Shown: piece by piece, positions 26,288-35,212 of the stretch
Position numbering within the stretch: position 1 is the stretch's first letter
Layout of the letters: each line of letters starts with the position of its first letter
NCBI RefSeq assembly: GCF_002208115.1
Contig: NZ_CP020946.1
Span: 2,170,001-2,234,000, forward strand
Reading direction: 5' to 3'
DNA from: Bdellovibrio bacteriovorus
GTDB taxonomy: Bacteria; Bdellovibrionota; Bdellovibrionia; Bdellovibrionales; Bdellovibrionaceae
DNA: 64,000 nt
Notes under the pieces: generated by a model
Told to the model about the DNA's origin: nothing
Databases searched by the model: none
What the model saw: only the letters and a program-made list of their open reading frames with translations
Position numbers and translations under genes: made by a program

Positions 26288-26572
26288 TCACCTTGCAAAA
26301 TACTGATTGGCTTCTGTTTTAGTAGCCCGTCTAGCTGATATGATCCGGATCATATTCTGATCTTCCCAATAAAGATGAACCACGATCAGGACTGCACCTT
26401 TTAAACTTCGCCCCAAAAGAACAAATCGCTCTTCTCCGACGGAATGAATATCGTCTCTGATTAACAAAGCTCTTTCATCATGAAAAACGCTTGATGCCTC
26501 ATCAAAGGAAACTCCGTGCTTTTTCTTATTGGAGTCGGCTTTCTTTTGGCTCCAGACAAACTCTATACTCAT
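26288..26572 (-). CDS. BrnT-like ribonuclease toxin (DUF497)
   Basis: 94 residues, the normal BrnT length. IEFVWSQKKADSNKKKHGVSF opens the family (W....A..N..KHGV.F), FHDERALLIRDD and SVGEERFVLLGRS follow, and IRIISARRATKTE is the conserved C-terminal basic strand. BrnT is a RelE-fold ribonuclease. Toxin-first order and the short spacing to brnA match known brnTA operons. The start ATG is preceded by a palindromic promoter region. Confidence 0.88.
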   Translation of the reverse strand: MSIEFVWSQKKADSNKKKHGVSFDEASSVFHDERALLIRDDIHSVGEERFVLLGRSLKGAVLIVVHLYWEDQNMIRIISARRATKTEANQYFAR

Positions 26573-26591
26573 AGTACAACAGACTCCGTAT

Positions 26592-26616
26592 TTTGTACAT
26601 ATCCATTATGTACAAA
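26592..26616 (-). promoter_or_regulatory. Palindromic operator upstream of brnTA
   Basis: A perfect inverted repeat: TTTGTACATA (26592-26601), a 5-bp centre, TATGTACAAA (26607-26616). On the minus strand the arms supply TTGTAC and TACAAAAT, which could act as -35 and -10 like boxes. A further TTGTAC half-site lies closer to the toxin start. This suits binding by a dimeric ribbon-helix-helix antitoxin. Confidence 0.7.
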
Positions 26617-26706
26617 TATTAACTGTCTGTTTTTACTGCAATAAACGAACGAACCACCCGAGGCGCAACACCTTAGGGATGGCTCTTTAAGTTGTCGAAA
26701 TTCGGA

Positions 26707-27486
26707 TTAATGTCGCTTGGATTCGCTAGCCGCGATAAGCTTTCCCTGCTTTGAACTTGGTTCTGAGACCCTTCCCTCCATGAAGCGGGCCAACACCTCA
26801 GTAAACATCAAGCTAATATGATTTGGGGCTTCGCCTAAAGTGGGAACATCAGCCACATAGAAGCGGTTCTTGGATTGGACAATGTAAGGCACGATTTCCC
26901 GAGTGACCGAATTGCGGGATTCAGCCAGCATCGAGAACTTGCTCATATCCGAAGGCAATAGCTCCACTTGTTCAGCCAGGGTTTTGCCGGTCTTTTTAAA
27001 GAAGCCACCCTCGTACAGGACTTCATCAAAAAAGCCTGTGAATTCCTGCCTTGCCATGCGCAGGAATCTTAGGCCCATCTCGTTTTCAAGACGCGGCCCC
27101 ATCTGCCAGATGTTATAACCAAACCACGCGACACTCCCCTTGGAGTTCATAAAGTCTTCAACAAACACCCGGGGAACGCGGTGGTCAAAATGAGTTCCTA
27201 CATAAATATTTTTATCGCAGCGATGAACCTCGCCAGACTGATAATCAGCAATGCGTGAAGAATGAATGGCATAGCCGATGTACGGAGCCAAAAGCCCGCG
27301 CAACTGTTGGGCAAAGGCTTTCCCTGAGGCCAATTGGTCCCGGGATTCTGAATCAAAATAAATCTGCACACAGTTCATGGGTGCCGTCTGCGACAGTCCG
27401 CGAAAGGCCGCGATGCCAAGACTGCCGAAAATCACCAGCCCCAAAAGAACCATGGAGCGAAACCATGCGCCTTTTTGAAGTCTCAT
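26707..27486 (-). CDS. Membrane-anchored protein resembling the N-terminal part of DUF2334
   Basis: 259 residues with one N-terminal membrane helix (residues ~12-30), then a presumably periplasmic region. IYVGTHFDHRVPRVFVEDF, VAWFGYNIWQM and RFYVADVPTLGEAPNHISL follow the order of conserved blocks at the front of DUF2334 polysaccharide-deacetylase-like proteins. The metal-binding deacetylase domain that should come next is absent. Either it is a shortened relative or it only shares the accessory domain. The gene stands alone, with 120-150 bp non-coding on each side. Functional assignment is tentative. Confidence 0.45.
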   Translation of the reverse strand: MRLQKGAWFRSMVLLGLVIFGSLGIAAFRGLSQTAPMNCVQIYFDSESRDQLASGKAFAQQLRGLLAPYIGYAIHSSRIADYQSGEVHRCDKNIYVGTHFDHRVPRVFVEDFMNSKGSVAWFGYNIWQMGPRLENEMGLRFLRMARQEFTGFFDEVLYEGGFFKKTGKTLAEQVELLPSDMSKFSMLAESRNSVTREIVPYIVQSKNRFYVADVPTLGEAPNHISLMFTEVLARFMEGRVSEPSSKQGKLIAASESKRH

Positions 27487-27637
27487 TCTTCACCTACTTG
27501 AAAGGGATAACCAAGGCTATCGAGGTCTTTTAAAAAACTCGAGTTAAGATGATGTAAGATCGTGAAGAAGCATTTACTTCGAACCCCTGACTAAATAGCT
27601 GTTGTCCGTGAGCAAAGAGACTTCTATGCTGTGAGAT

Positions 27638-28588
27638 ATGACAAAGCTATTGATTACAGTATTAGCAGTTATCAGCTCCTCCATCTCCGTTTCAGCCTTT
27701 GAATTGTCCCAAGGACTGACTCCGCCGGGCCGCCAGCGTCCGACGTTCAACTATATTGGATTTTTTTATGACAAAGCCGAGTTCCCGCAAGAAAGCGCTA
27801 ACATGCGCTATCAACTGGTGGACTTAAGCTCCCCGGTTTACAAAACTGAAACCCAGGCAGTGAGCTTGAGTTTTTCCGGCAGCCAGATGACCGTGGACCC
27901 GGCTCAGAACGGTCATTCCGAACTTTACGACATTGATTTTGGTGTCAGCTACACAGAAGTGCTGGGTGAAAAGCGCATGTGGTCCGTTATGCTGAACTAT
28001 GGCTCTGCCAGCGACAAGCCCTTCTATGACCCGACAGTTTCCACCTTGGGTATCACCGCTTTTTATTCCTACCCGAGCGATGAAAAAAGCAGCTGGCTGT
28101 TGCTGGCGAACTATTCCAACAACCGCCCGATCCTGAATAACATCCCGCTGCCGGGCTTTGCGTGGTTCTATTATCCGTCACGTGAACTGCAGATGGTTTT
28201 AGGGGCTCCGTTTGCCTCGATCAACTGGCAGTTTGCTGACAAGTTCGGCCTGACTTTCTTCACCCTGGTTCCGTGGGTGGTCAAAAGCACCGTGTACTAT
28301 AAGCTGAATGACTTTGCGCAAGTGTATGCCGGAATGGACTTCAGTCAGGTGACTTACCTGCCTTATGGCCGCGAAAACCGCGACGACCGTTTGTTCTATG
28401 ATGAAAAGAAATTCCTGATGGGCATCAAGTCGCCGCTTTCAAAATCTGTCTTTGCCGACTTTGAAGTGGGTCACGCCTTTGACCGAAGATTCTTCATGGC
28501 CGAAAACTACGAAATCAACCCAGGTAACCAAGTCGACATCGGCAACGCCTACTACGCCAAAATGGCCCTGAAAGTCGCTTTCCAATAA
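27638..28588 (+). CDS. Predicted outer-membrane beta-barrel protein
   Basis: 316 residues. A signal peptide (residues 1-20, ending SVSA) precedes a sequence rich in alternating hydrophobic/polar strands with aromatic girdles, for example MWSVMLNYGSAS, FAQVYAGMDFS and VFADFEVGHAF. It ends in a Phe-containing strand (MALKVAFQ), the usual C-terminal signature for BAM insertion. Resemblance to the DUF6268 outer-membrane proteins is possible but unproven. It is a single gene, divergent from 27486, and ends at the minus-strand terminator of pstB. Ligand or role is unknown. Confidence 0.65.
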   Translation: MTKLLITVLAVISSSISVSAFELSQGLTPPGRQRPTFNYIGFFYDKAEFPQESANMRYQLVDLSSPVYKTETQAVSLSFSGSQMTVDPAQNGHSELYDIDFGVSYTEVLGEKRMWSVMLNYGSASDKPFYDPTVSTLGITAFYSYPSDEKSSWLLLANYSNNRPILNNIPLPGFAWFYYPSRELQMVLGAPFASINWQFADKFGLTFFTLVPWVVKSTVYYKLNDFAQVYAGMDFSQVTYLPYGRENRDDRLFYDEKKFLMGIKSPLSKSVFADFEVGHAFDRRFFMAENYEINPGNQVDIGNAYYAKMALKVAFQ

Positions 28589-28616
28589 AAGAAAACGGCG
28601 CACTTTCGATGCGCCG
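28586..28616 (-). terminator. Terminator of the pst operon
   Basis: CGGCGCA (28596-28602) and TGCGCCG (28610-28616) form a 7-bp GC stem with a 7-nt loop. On the minus strand it is followed by TTTTCTTTTAT. It ends transcription from pstB and overlaps the stop of the convergent beta-barrel gene. Confidence 0.8.
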
Positions 28617-28630
28617 TAGCCAGAAAAAAC

Positions 28631-28646
28631 AACCAGGCACCTTTTA
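28631..28646 (-). repeat. 3'-end element, copy 2 (AACCAGGCACCTTTTA)
   Basis: Minus strand TAAAAGGTGCCTGGTT begins 7 nt past the pstB stop codon. It is followed by GTTTTTT and then the terminator hairpin, the same order as at the SNF2 gene. It is identical to the copy at mvk (54380-54395). Confidence 0.6.
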
Positions 28647-28652
28647 ACGGTT

Positions 28653-29420
28653 TTACCCGAAGCGGCCTGTGATGTAGTTTTCGGTGCGCTGATCTTTGGG
28701 GTTGGTGAAGATTTGATCGCTGGCGCCGAATTCGATCAGGTCGCCCAGATACATGAACGCCGTGAAGTCAGACACGCGGGCTGCCTGGTGCAGGCTGTGC
28801 GTGACGATCGCGATGGTGACGTCTTTACGAAGTTCCTGAATCAGTTCTTCGATGTGACGAGTGGAGATCGGATCCAATGCAGAAGTGGGTTCATCGAGCA
28901 GCAGGATTTCTGGTTCCGTCGCCAAAGCACGCGCGATGCACAGACGCTGCTGCTGCCCGCCGGAAAGTGCGGTTGCTGAAGAATGCAAACGGTCTTTGAC
29001 TTCATTCCACAGGCTGGCTTGCTGCAGGGACTTTTCAACTTGTTCTTCGATGAAGCTTTTCTTTTTCACCCCGCGCACCGTCAGACCGTACGCGACGTTG
29101 TCATAGATGCTTTTTGGGAAGGGATTCGGTTTTTGGAAAACCATCCCGATACGCATGCGCACTTCCATCGGGTCGATTTCTTTACCCAGAATGTTGCTTT
29201 GATTTGGATAAAGCAGAATTTCGCCCTGGTACTGGGCATTGGCGTAAAGGTCATGCATGCGGTTGAAACAACGCAAAAGCGTGGTCTTACCGCAACCGGA
29301 TGGACCGATCAAAGCGGTGACACGATTTTCATAGATCGGCAGCGTGATGCCGTTCAGAACCTTTTTATCACCGTAAGAAAAAACCAGATTTTTAACTTCA
29401 GCGCGCAAATTCAACTGCAT
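28653..29420 (-). CDS. pstB: Phosphate ABC transporter ATP-binding protein PstB
   Basis: 255 residues, the full family length. Walker [10 protein letters not shown] is at residues ~39-47, the Q-loop is [10 protein letters not shown] (the Pro-rich form typical of PstB), the signature [10 protein letters not shown], and Walker [13 protein letters not shown]. It powers high-affinity phosphate import with PstA/PstC. It starts 3 bp after pstA. No phoU follows; instead the transcript ends in a terminator with the 16-bp 3'-end element. Confidence 0.97.
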   Translation of the reverse strand: MQLNLRAEVKNLVFSYGDKKVLNGITLPIYENRVTALIGPSGCGKTTLLRCFNRMHDLYANAQYQGEILLYPNQSNILGKEIDPMEVRMRIGMVFQKPNPFPKSIYDNVAYGLTVRGVKKKSFIEEQVEKSLQQASLWNEVKDRLHSSATALSGGQQQRLCIARALATEPEILLLDEPTSALDPISTRHIEELIQELRKDVTIAIVTHSLHQAARVSDFTAFMYLGDLIEFGASDQIFTNPKDQRTENYITGRFG

Positions 29421-29423
29421 AAA

Positions 29424-30341
29424 TTACCACTTCATCTTTTTACGGAAACGGGAGCGCAGGTAAATCGCCCCACCGTTCATAATCAAAGTCATCACAAGCA
29501 ACACCACACCGGTGGCCGCCGCGTTCACGTGGAACTCCGGCTGAGGTCGTGACAACCAGTTAAACATCTGAATCGGCATCACGGTGAATGGATCCATGAG
29601 CCAGTTAAAGTTCAAGTAAGGGAACTGCCCGTCAATCGGCGGAGTCGGCAAAAACGCAATAAACGTCAACGCCCCGATCGTGATCAGCGGAGCCGTTTCA
29701 CCGATCGCGCGAGAAAGTGAAATGATCACGCCCGTCAGGATGCCGCCGGAAGAATAAGGCAGAATATGATAGCGGATGGTCTGCCACTTGCTGGCCCCCA
29801 TGGCGTAGCTCGCTTCGCGGATTGTGTTTGGGATCGCACGGATGGCTTCCCGTGTGGTCACGATGATGATGGGTAAAACCAAAAGACCCAAAGTCAGACC
29901 GGCCGTCAGAATGCTCTGACCCAGTTTCAGCTTGTAAACAAAAAGACCCAGCGCCATCAAACCGTAAGTGATTGATGGAATCCCCGCCAGATTAATGATG
30001 TTCAATTCAATGATCTGTGACACCCAGTTTTTCTTGGAGTATTCTTCAAGGTAAACCCCGGCGGCCACCCCTAAAGGAATCGCACAAAATGCGGTGGTCA
30101 CCATGATCAGGAAAGACCCCACCCACGCCGACAAAATCCCCGCTTTTTCAGCAAAGCGCGACGGGAAGTTCACAAAAAATTCAGCATTGATGCGCGGGAT
30201 CCCGGTCATACCCAGATCCACAATCAAAGCCAGCAAAGTCACCAGCGCAAAAAGCAGTGATAACAGCCCCATCATGGCAAAAGCAAAATCCCACATCTGA
30301 CGGCGCTTGATATTCGCCAAAAGTTCCTGACGTGAATCCAT
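29424..30341 (-). CDS. pstA: Phosphate ABC transporter permease PstA
   Basis: 305 residues with six predicted membrane helices. The EAA-type coupling loop reads REASYAMGASKWQTIRYHILPYS. The sequence ITYGLMALGLFVY and the C-terminal SLSRAIGETAPLI are strongly PstA-like. It forms the inner-membrane channel with PstC. It abuts pstC with no intergenic base (its start 30341 follows the pstC stop at 30342) and is 3 bp from pstB, so translation of the three is coupled. Confidence 0.95.
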   Translation of the reverse strand: MDSRQELLANIKRRQMWDFAFAMMGLLSLLFALVTLLALIVDLGMTGIPRINAEFFVNFPSRFAEKAGILSAWVGSFLIMVTTAFCAIPLGVAAGVYLEEYSKKNWVSQIIELNIINLAGIPSITYGLMALGLFVYKLKLGQSILTAGLTLGLLVLPIIIVTTREAIRAIPNTIREASYAMGASKWQTIRYHILPYSSGGILTGVIISLSRAIGETAPLITIGALTFIAFLPTPPIDGQFPYLNFNWLMDPFTVMPIQMFNWLSRPQPEFHVNAAATGVVLLVMTLIMNGGAIYLRSRFRKKMKW

Positions 30342-31280
30342 TTACTCTTTCTCCTGGAACTTTTTACGCAGCCACAGGCCCACGATATTGAAACACAAGG
30401 TCAGAACCAAAAGACTCAACCCCGCCACGTAAATACTCTGATACCCGATCGAACCGTGAGGCAAATCACCCAGGCTGACCTGAACGATAAAGGCCGTGAT
30501 GGTCGCCGCGGGTTCCGTAGGATTGATGGTCAGGTTTGGTTGCATGCCGGCCGCAATCGCCACAACCATGGTTTCACCCAAAGCACGGGAAATACCCAGG
30601 ATGTAAGCAGAGGTAATCCCGGAGAAAGCCGCCGGAATCACCACGCGGAAGGCCGTCTGCATGCGCGACGCCCCCACAGCAAAGGACGCCTCGCGCAGGT
30701 GATTAGGCACTGAGCGCATGGCATCTTCACTAAGACTGGACACATAAGGAACGATCATCACCCCGATCACAATCCCCGCACTCAGGACATTAAAGCCACC
30801 AAGATTAGGAATGATTTTTTGCAAAAGAGGCGTCACAAATAACAAAGCAAAATAGCCGTACACGACGGTTGGTACAGCGGCGAGAAGCTCTAGGACGGGT
30901 TTTAAAATTTCGCGCGCCGACGGACGAACGTATTCACTTAAGAACGCTGCCGCAACCGTCCCCAGTGGAATCGCTACCGACAAAGCAATAACGGTGGAAA
31001 GCAAAGTTCCACTGAGCAGAGGCAAAATACCATAGCGGGCATTTTCAAAAAGCGGAGTCCACTGCGTGTCGGTTAAAAAGTCTTTCAAGGATACATGCGC
31101 AAAGAACGGCATGCTTTCCGTCACCAGAATACCGACAATGCCGATAGTGACCAGAACTGAGGAAGCCGCTGCCAGAAACAGAACCGTTTCAATGGCGCGT
31201 TCCCTTAAACGACGCATCCGCCGGACCGGGTGGTCGGCGGATGTGAATTCAGAAAGTTTTCTAAGTTGGCTTTTACTCAC
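30342..31280 (-). CDS. pstC: Phosphate ABC transporter permease PstC
   Basis: 312 residues. A cytosolic N-terminus rich in Arg (residues 1-30) precedes six membrane helices. TVVYGYFALLFVTPLL and the coupling loop REASFAVGASRMQTAFRVV are characteristic, as is ISRALGETMVVAIAAG. It is the PstA partner in the phosphate channel. The gene lies 9 bp after pstS. Confidence 0.95.
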   Translation of the reverse strand: MSKSQLRKLSEFTSADHPVRRMRRLRERAIETVLFLAAASSVLVTIGIVGILVTESMPFFAHVSLKDFLTDTQWTPLFENARYGILPLLSGTLLSTVIALSVAIPLGTVAAAFLSEYVRPSAREILKPVLELLAAVPTVVYGYFALLFVTPLLQKIIPNLGGFNVLSAGIVIGVMIVPYVSSLSEDAMRSVPNHLREASFAVGASRMQTAFRVVIPAAFSGITSAYILGISRALGETMVVAIAAGMQPNLTINPTEPAATITAFIVQVSLGDLPHGSIGYQSIYVAGLSLLVLTLCFNIVGLWLRKKFQEKE

Positions 31281-31289
31281 AAGGCTAAA

Positions 31290-32291
31290 CTACAACGAAC
31301 CTTCACGTTTCATCAACTCTTCAATTTTCAAACCCACTTCAGAGTGGCCGCCAAACACGGTGCCAAGCTTGTTCTTTTTGATGTGTTCTTTAACCAGGTC
31401 ATAAGCTTTGGCTGGAAGTGGAACGTACTTCACCTGTGGAACGATTTCGAAAGACTTGCTGATATAGAAGTTCACGAAATCTTTTACTTCCGCTTTCGCC
31501 ATGGATTTTTCGCTGACATAGATAAAGATCGGACGAGACAGAGGGAAGTAAGAACCGTTCTCAACGGTTTCACGACCTGGAAGCACCGCTTCGTTTTTCT
31601 TAGGGGCTTTGTCGCCGCCAATGATAGCTACGACTTTCAGCTTACCTTTGTTTTCTTCATAGTACGCCAATGGCACATAACCCAAAGCGTAAAGATCGTT
31701 GGAAACACCCGTCACCAGTGTGTTGTCATCTTCAGAAGCCGTATAATCACCACGGGAAGACTTGGACTTACCCACAACCGCTTCAGTGAAGTAGTCAAAG
31801 GTACCAGAGTCAGAACCTGCACCATAAAGTTTCAGCTTTTCTTTTGGCCAAGCTGGATTGACGTCAGCCCAGGTGCTGATTTTACCTTGAGCGCTTGGTT
31901 CCCACATTTTCTTAAGGTCTGCCACAGTGACGGACTTCAACCATGTGTTTTTAGGATTTACCACCACAGCAGTAGCGTCATAAGCAACTGGAAGCTCTAG
32001 GAACTTGATCCCCGCTTTACGGCAAGCTTCGATTTCAGAGGCCTGAATAGGACGGGAGGCATTTTGAACGTCCGTTTCACCACGGCAGAATTTTTTGAAG
32101 CCGCCACCTGTTCCGGAGATACCCACGGTCACACGAACTTTGCCACGCTGGGATGTCTGGAATTCTTCTGCCATCGCCTCAGTGATCGGGAACACAGTGG
32201 AAGAACCATCAATCTTGATAACTGGAGCCTGAGCGTGCGCAAAAGCCGCGCCCATAACAACGGACAAAGACACTACAAAGTTGGTCAACAT
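31290..32291 (-). CDS. pstS: Periplasmic phosphate-binding protein PstS
   Basis: 333 residues. The signal peptide is cleaved after FAHAQA (residues 1-21). The phosphate-binding loop [18 protein letters not shown] and [16 protein letters not shown] are typical of the PstS/PhoX-type binding proteins, with [12 protein letters not shown] as the second half of the site. It is first in pstS-pstC-pstA-pstB. AGGGAGA precedes the ATG. The 123-bp gap to the divergent kinase gene must hold the promoter. I see no convincing Pho box, so phosphate control is assumed from family knowledge. Confidence 0.95.
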   Translation of the reverse strand: MLTNFVVSLSVVMGAAFAHAQAPVIKIDGSSTVFPITEAMAEEFQTSQRGKVRVTVGISGTGGGFKKFCRGETDVQNASRPIQASEIEACRKAGIKFLELPVAYDATAVVVNPKNTWLKSVTVADLKKMWEPSAQGKISTWADVNPAWPKEKLKLYGAGSDSGTFDYFTEAVVGKSKSSRGDYTASEDDNTLVTGVSNDLYALGYVPLAYYEENKGKLKVVAIIGGDKAPKKNEAVLPGRETVENGSYFPLSRPIFIYVSEKSMAKAEVKDFVNFYISKSFEIVPQVKYVPLPAKAYDLVKEHIKKNKLGTVFGGHSEVGLKIEELMKREGSL

Positions 32292-32414
32292 AAAATCTCC
32301 CTATGGATTTATGAGCCAAACTCTAGCACTATGATATTGCGCTGTATTGTTAAGGTTTTATTATGATTTTAGCCGTTTCGCGTTACCAAAACCTAGGATA
32401 GACTAAATAAATCT

Positions 32415-33944
32415 ATGATTACAGATCTTCTGAAAGACCAAAGTACTCTGCTCGAAAAGATCAATAAAACGATCCCCAACAGCGTCTATATTTTCGACCT
32501 GAACGAGGTCAATATGGTGTGGTTCAACGACCGGGTAAAAGATCTGTACGGCTATACACTGGCAGAACTTCGTGCTCTGGGCGCGGAATATTATGCCAGG
32601 TCCATGCACCCGGATGATATTCCCGTTTTAAACGCTGCGATCGAAAAGTCCCGCACCCTGAAAGAGGGCGAGGTTATTTCCATCGAGTACCGTTTTAAGG
32701 ATCACAACGGCCAATACCATTGGATCAATGACCGCATCACCCCCTTTTCCCGTGATGAAAACGGCAATGTCGCCACTATTTTAGGCATTGCCACCGACGT
32801 GGATGACCGCAAGAGCTATGAAGAGACATTAAAAAAGACCATCGAAAAAATGAATCTGTCCCTGTCTGCCGCCAACATGGGAACCTGGGAATGGGACATC
32901 GAAAAAAACCGTCTGCAATGGGACACGAAAATGTACGAAATGCATGACGTGCCGGTGCTGCCGGGGCTGAACCCCATGGACGAAATCTGGAAACGTGCCA
33001 TTCGCGAGGACATGGAAAACGTCAATCGCCGCATCCAAGAGGCCGTTGAAAACCGCCAGGATTTCTATGTCACTTACCGGGTGACCCATTCAAACCAGCA
33101 AATCCATCACATCAAGTGTTATGGCAAATTCATGACCAACACCGGAAGCCCGCGCATGTACGGCGTGGCCTGGGATTCCACCGAAGAATTCCAGACCGAA
33201 CGGGAAATGGCCGAAGCCAAGGCCAAGCTTATCTCTTCCACCAAGATGGCGGCCCTGGGCGAAATGTCGGGTGGTATCGCGCATGAAATCAACAATCCCC
33301 TGACAGTTATTCAGGCCCGCGCGTTTCAATTGCAGCAAATGGTCGACGCCGGCAAAATGGACCCGACAAAAATCAAACAGGCCGCAGAAAGCATCAGCCG
33401 CACCGCCGACAAGATTGCCCGTATCATCAAATCCCTGCGCTCTTTTGCCCGGGAAGGAACTTACGATCCGTTTGAAGTGGTGCCTGTAAAACAAATCATC
33501 GAAGAAACTTTGGAATTCTGCCGCACGCGGTTTTACAACCACGGTGTGGAAGTCGAAGTCGGTGAAATTGATCCGGAACTTGAAGTCGAATGCCGCCTGA
33601 TTCAGATCGAACAGGTTCTGCTGAATCTTTTGAACAACTCTTTTGATGCGATCAGTGATTTGCAGGAAAAATGGATTCGCATCAAAGTTGTCGAGCTTGT
33701 CGACAGCATTGAAATCCACGTGATTGATTCCGGCGATGGCATTCCGGAAAAGGTTGCCGAACAGATCATGCTGCCATTCTTTACCACCAAGGAAGTCGGC
33801 AAAGGCACTGGTTTGGGTCTAAGTATTTCTGCAGGGATTATGAAAAGCCATAAAGGCGAACTGCTGCTGGACTCTCAGGCGGCGAACACAACATTTGTGG
33901 TGCGTCTGCCGCGCTGGCAGGAAGACGAAGCGCTGAGCTATTGA
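32415..33944 (+). CDS. Cytosolic PAS-PAS sensor histidine kinase
   Basis: 509 residues without membrane segments. The first PAS domain (~20-135) ends in the PAC pattern YRFKDHNGQYHWINDR, and the second covers ~145-265. HisKA has MAALGEMSGGIAHEINNPL with His290 as the phospho-acceptor. HATPase_c carries the N box (LLNLLNNSFDAI), the G1 box (DSGDGIPEK) and GTGLGLSIS. It is a soluble two-component kinase with no receiver or regulator gene next to it. It is divergent from pstS, but a role in phosphate sensing is only suggested by position. No clear Shine-Dalgarno precedes the ATG. The 3' end overlaps the Fur-family gene by 7 bp. Confidence 0.92.
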   Translation: MITDLLKDQSTLLEKINKTIPNSVYIFDLNEVNMVWFNDRVKDLYGYTLAELRALGAEYYARSMHPDDIPVLNAAIEKSRTLKEGEVISIEYRFKDHNGQYHWINDRITPFSRDENGNVATILGIATDVDDRKSYEETLKKTIEKMNLSLSAANMGTWEWDIEKNRLQWDTKMYEMHDVPVLPGLNPMDEIWKRAIREDMENVNRRIQEAVENRQDFYVTYRVTHSNQQIHHIKCYGKFMTNTGSPRMYGVAWDSTEEFQTEREMAEAKAKLISSTKMAALGEMSGGIAHEINNPLTVIQARAFQLQQMVDAGKMDPTKIKQAAESISRTADKIARIIKSLRSFAREGTYDPFEVVPVKQIIEETLEFCRTRFYNHGVEVEVGEIDPELEVECRLIQIEQVLLNLLNNSFDAISDLQEKWIRIKVVELVDSIEIHVIDSGDGIPEKVAEQIMLPFFTTKEVGKGTGLGLSISAGIMKSHKGELLLDSQAANTTFVVRLPRWQEDEALSY

Positions 33945-34387
33945 CAGCGGGAGCACACACCGAAGAAATCCAGGCGGTGGGCCACTTGTTTGTACCCCAT
34001 CGCCTCAACCATCTTGATGTGCTGATCCAGATCACAAATATGCAAAGGCTCCACCCGCTGACAATGGCGGCAGATCACATGGTGATGATGGTGGCCGGAT
34101 TCCAAGGTCAGTTCAAAACGCGCCACCCCATCACCGAATTCCAAACGGGAAACCAGGCCGGCTTCTTCAAACTTTTTCAAGATGCGATAGATGGTCACCA
34201 GGTCCATGCCGTCGGATTTATCGTCGATCTTTTTAAAGATCTCGTCGGCGGAAATAGGTTCTGGATGATGCAGAAGGATCCCCAGCAATTGACTGCGCTG
34301 CTGGGTCAGTTTCATCCCGGCTTTGCGCACTCTCTCGTTCAGAGAGTCGATATCAATGTTTTTACGATCGTGGCTGCACTTTGTCAT
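33938..34387 (-). CDS. Fur-family metal-responsive repressor
   Basis: 149 residues. The winged helix (residues ~20-95) includes KLTQQRSQLL, ISADEIFKKI and MDLVTIYRILKKFEEAGLV, the Fur recognition helix. The dimerisation/metal part has a HHHHHVICRHC cluster followed by a C-terminal CSRC, giving two CxxC pairs for structural zinc. Whether the effector is Fe, Zn, Mn or peroxide cannot be told by eye; the run of His and Asp/Glu fits Fur or Zur. It stands alone on the minus strand, converging on the kinase gene. Confidence 0.92.
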   Translation of the reverse strand: MTKCSHDRKNIDIDSLNERVRKAGMKLTQQRSQLLGILLHHPEPISADEIFKKIDDKSDGMDLVTIYRILKKFEEAGLVSRLEFGDGVARFELTLESGHHHHHVICRHCQRVEPLHICDLDQHIKMVEAMGYKQVAHRLDFFGVCSRCQ

Positions 34388-34441
34388 ACCCTAGGAGATA
34401 CACCAAATGCCGCCCAAAATCCACTTTCCGGGCAGGAAAAT

Positions 34442-35158
34442 TCACTTTCTACGGTCTTCCAGGGCATTGAGGCCGTAATAGGTATAGCTCAAAGCCGATA
34501 TAATGGGGACGAAGAAGAAAGCCAGCGGAATATATGAGAGGAGTCCTAATAAAAGCCCCATCAGATACAGGGACCCGGATTCTTCAGATTCAATGCTTTT
34601 ACGCTCTTCTTTGGAGGCATAATCCTGAAGGACATCGTACAAAAAGACCTTTTTATTCAGCCAGGCCGTCAGAACCAGCGGCACCACCAGCTGACAGCCC
34701 GGAATCAGCCACAGTGGCAAAGTCACCATAAAGCCTACCACAAACAGGATCGTGGCCTTGAGTGTATTCCAGACACTTCCCACCACCGTCCCGCCCCGGC
34801 GTTTTTCAAGATTGCGGAAATCCTGATCCCCAACCCACTTCAGCACGATCGGCATCACAAACACCGACACAATCAACACCGAAATCACATAGGCCAAAGG
34901 AATGAAGATCATCACCAAAAACAGCATTGCCAGCCACAGCGACAAGTCCGTCAAACCCGTGACCTGCTGCACCCACTGAAAGCCCCACAGATTGCCAATG
35001 AGGCCGGCAACCCCCGCGGTCCATGCGCTCCAGTAAACAATGAACAGCACCAGCAGCACAAAAACCGTGGCCACCGGAGGTCCCAAAATCAAAAGAAACA
35101 TCCGCAGTCGCAAGAGTGATTCAAAGGCCTGTTTCAGAGCGCGAAAAATGTTTTTCAT
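34442..35158 (-). CDS. EI24/CysZ-like polytopic membrane protein
   Basis: 238 residues from ATG 35158. The longer in-frame extension to 35704 runs antisense through the phosphatase gene and is rejected. About six hydrophobic segments follow a short basic N-terminus (MKNIFRALKQAFESLL), the usual start of EI24-domain proteins (CysZ, sulfate uptake). SALSYTYYGLNALEDRR at the end resembles the family's aromatic C-terminal block. Sulfate transport is possible, but no sulfur genes are nearby. It is divergent from the phosphatase gene (54 bp). Confidence 0.72.
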   Translation of the reverse strand: MKNIFRALKQAFESLLRLRMFLLILGPPVATVFVLLVLFIVYWSAWTAGVAGLIGNLWGFQWVQQVTGLTDLSLWLAMLFLVMIFIPLAYVISVLIVSVFVMPIVLKWVGDQDFRNLEKRRGGTVVGSVWNTLKATILFVVGFMVTLPLWLIPGCQLVVPLVLTAWLNKKVFLYDVLQDYASKEERKSIESEESGSLYLMGLLLGLLSYIPLAFFFVPIISALSYTYYGLNALEDRRK

Positions 35159-35212
35159 ATTCTGATTTTTTCTCTTTCCGATGCCACTGGCAAGTGCTTC
35201 AATAGAGCCACT

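Noticed and set aside
31281-32414. A Pho box controlling pstS
   Set aside because: The pstS-kinase gap has AT-rich and TGTA-like words but no convincing match to the paired 7-bp Pho box, so I did not call one.
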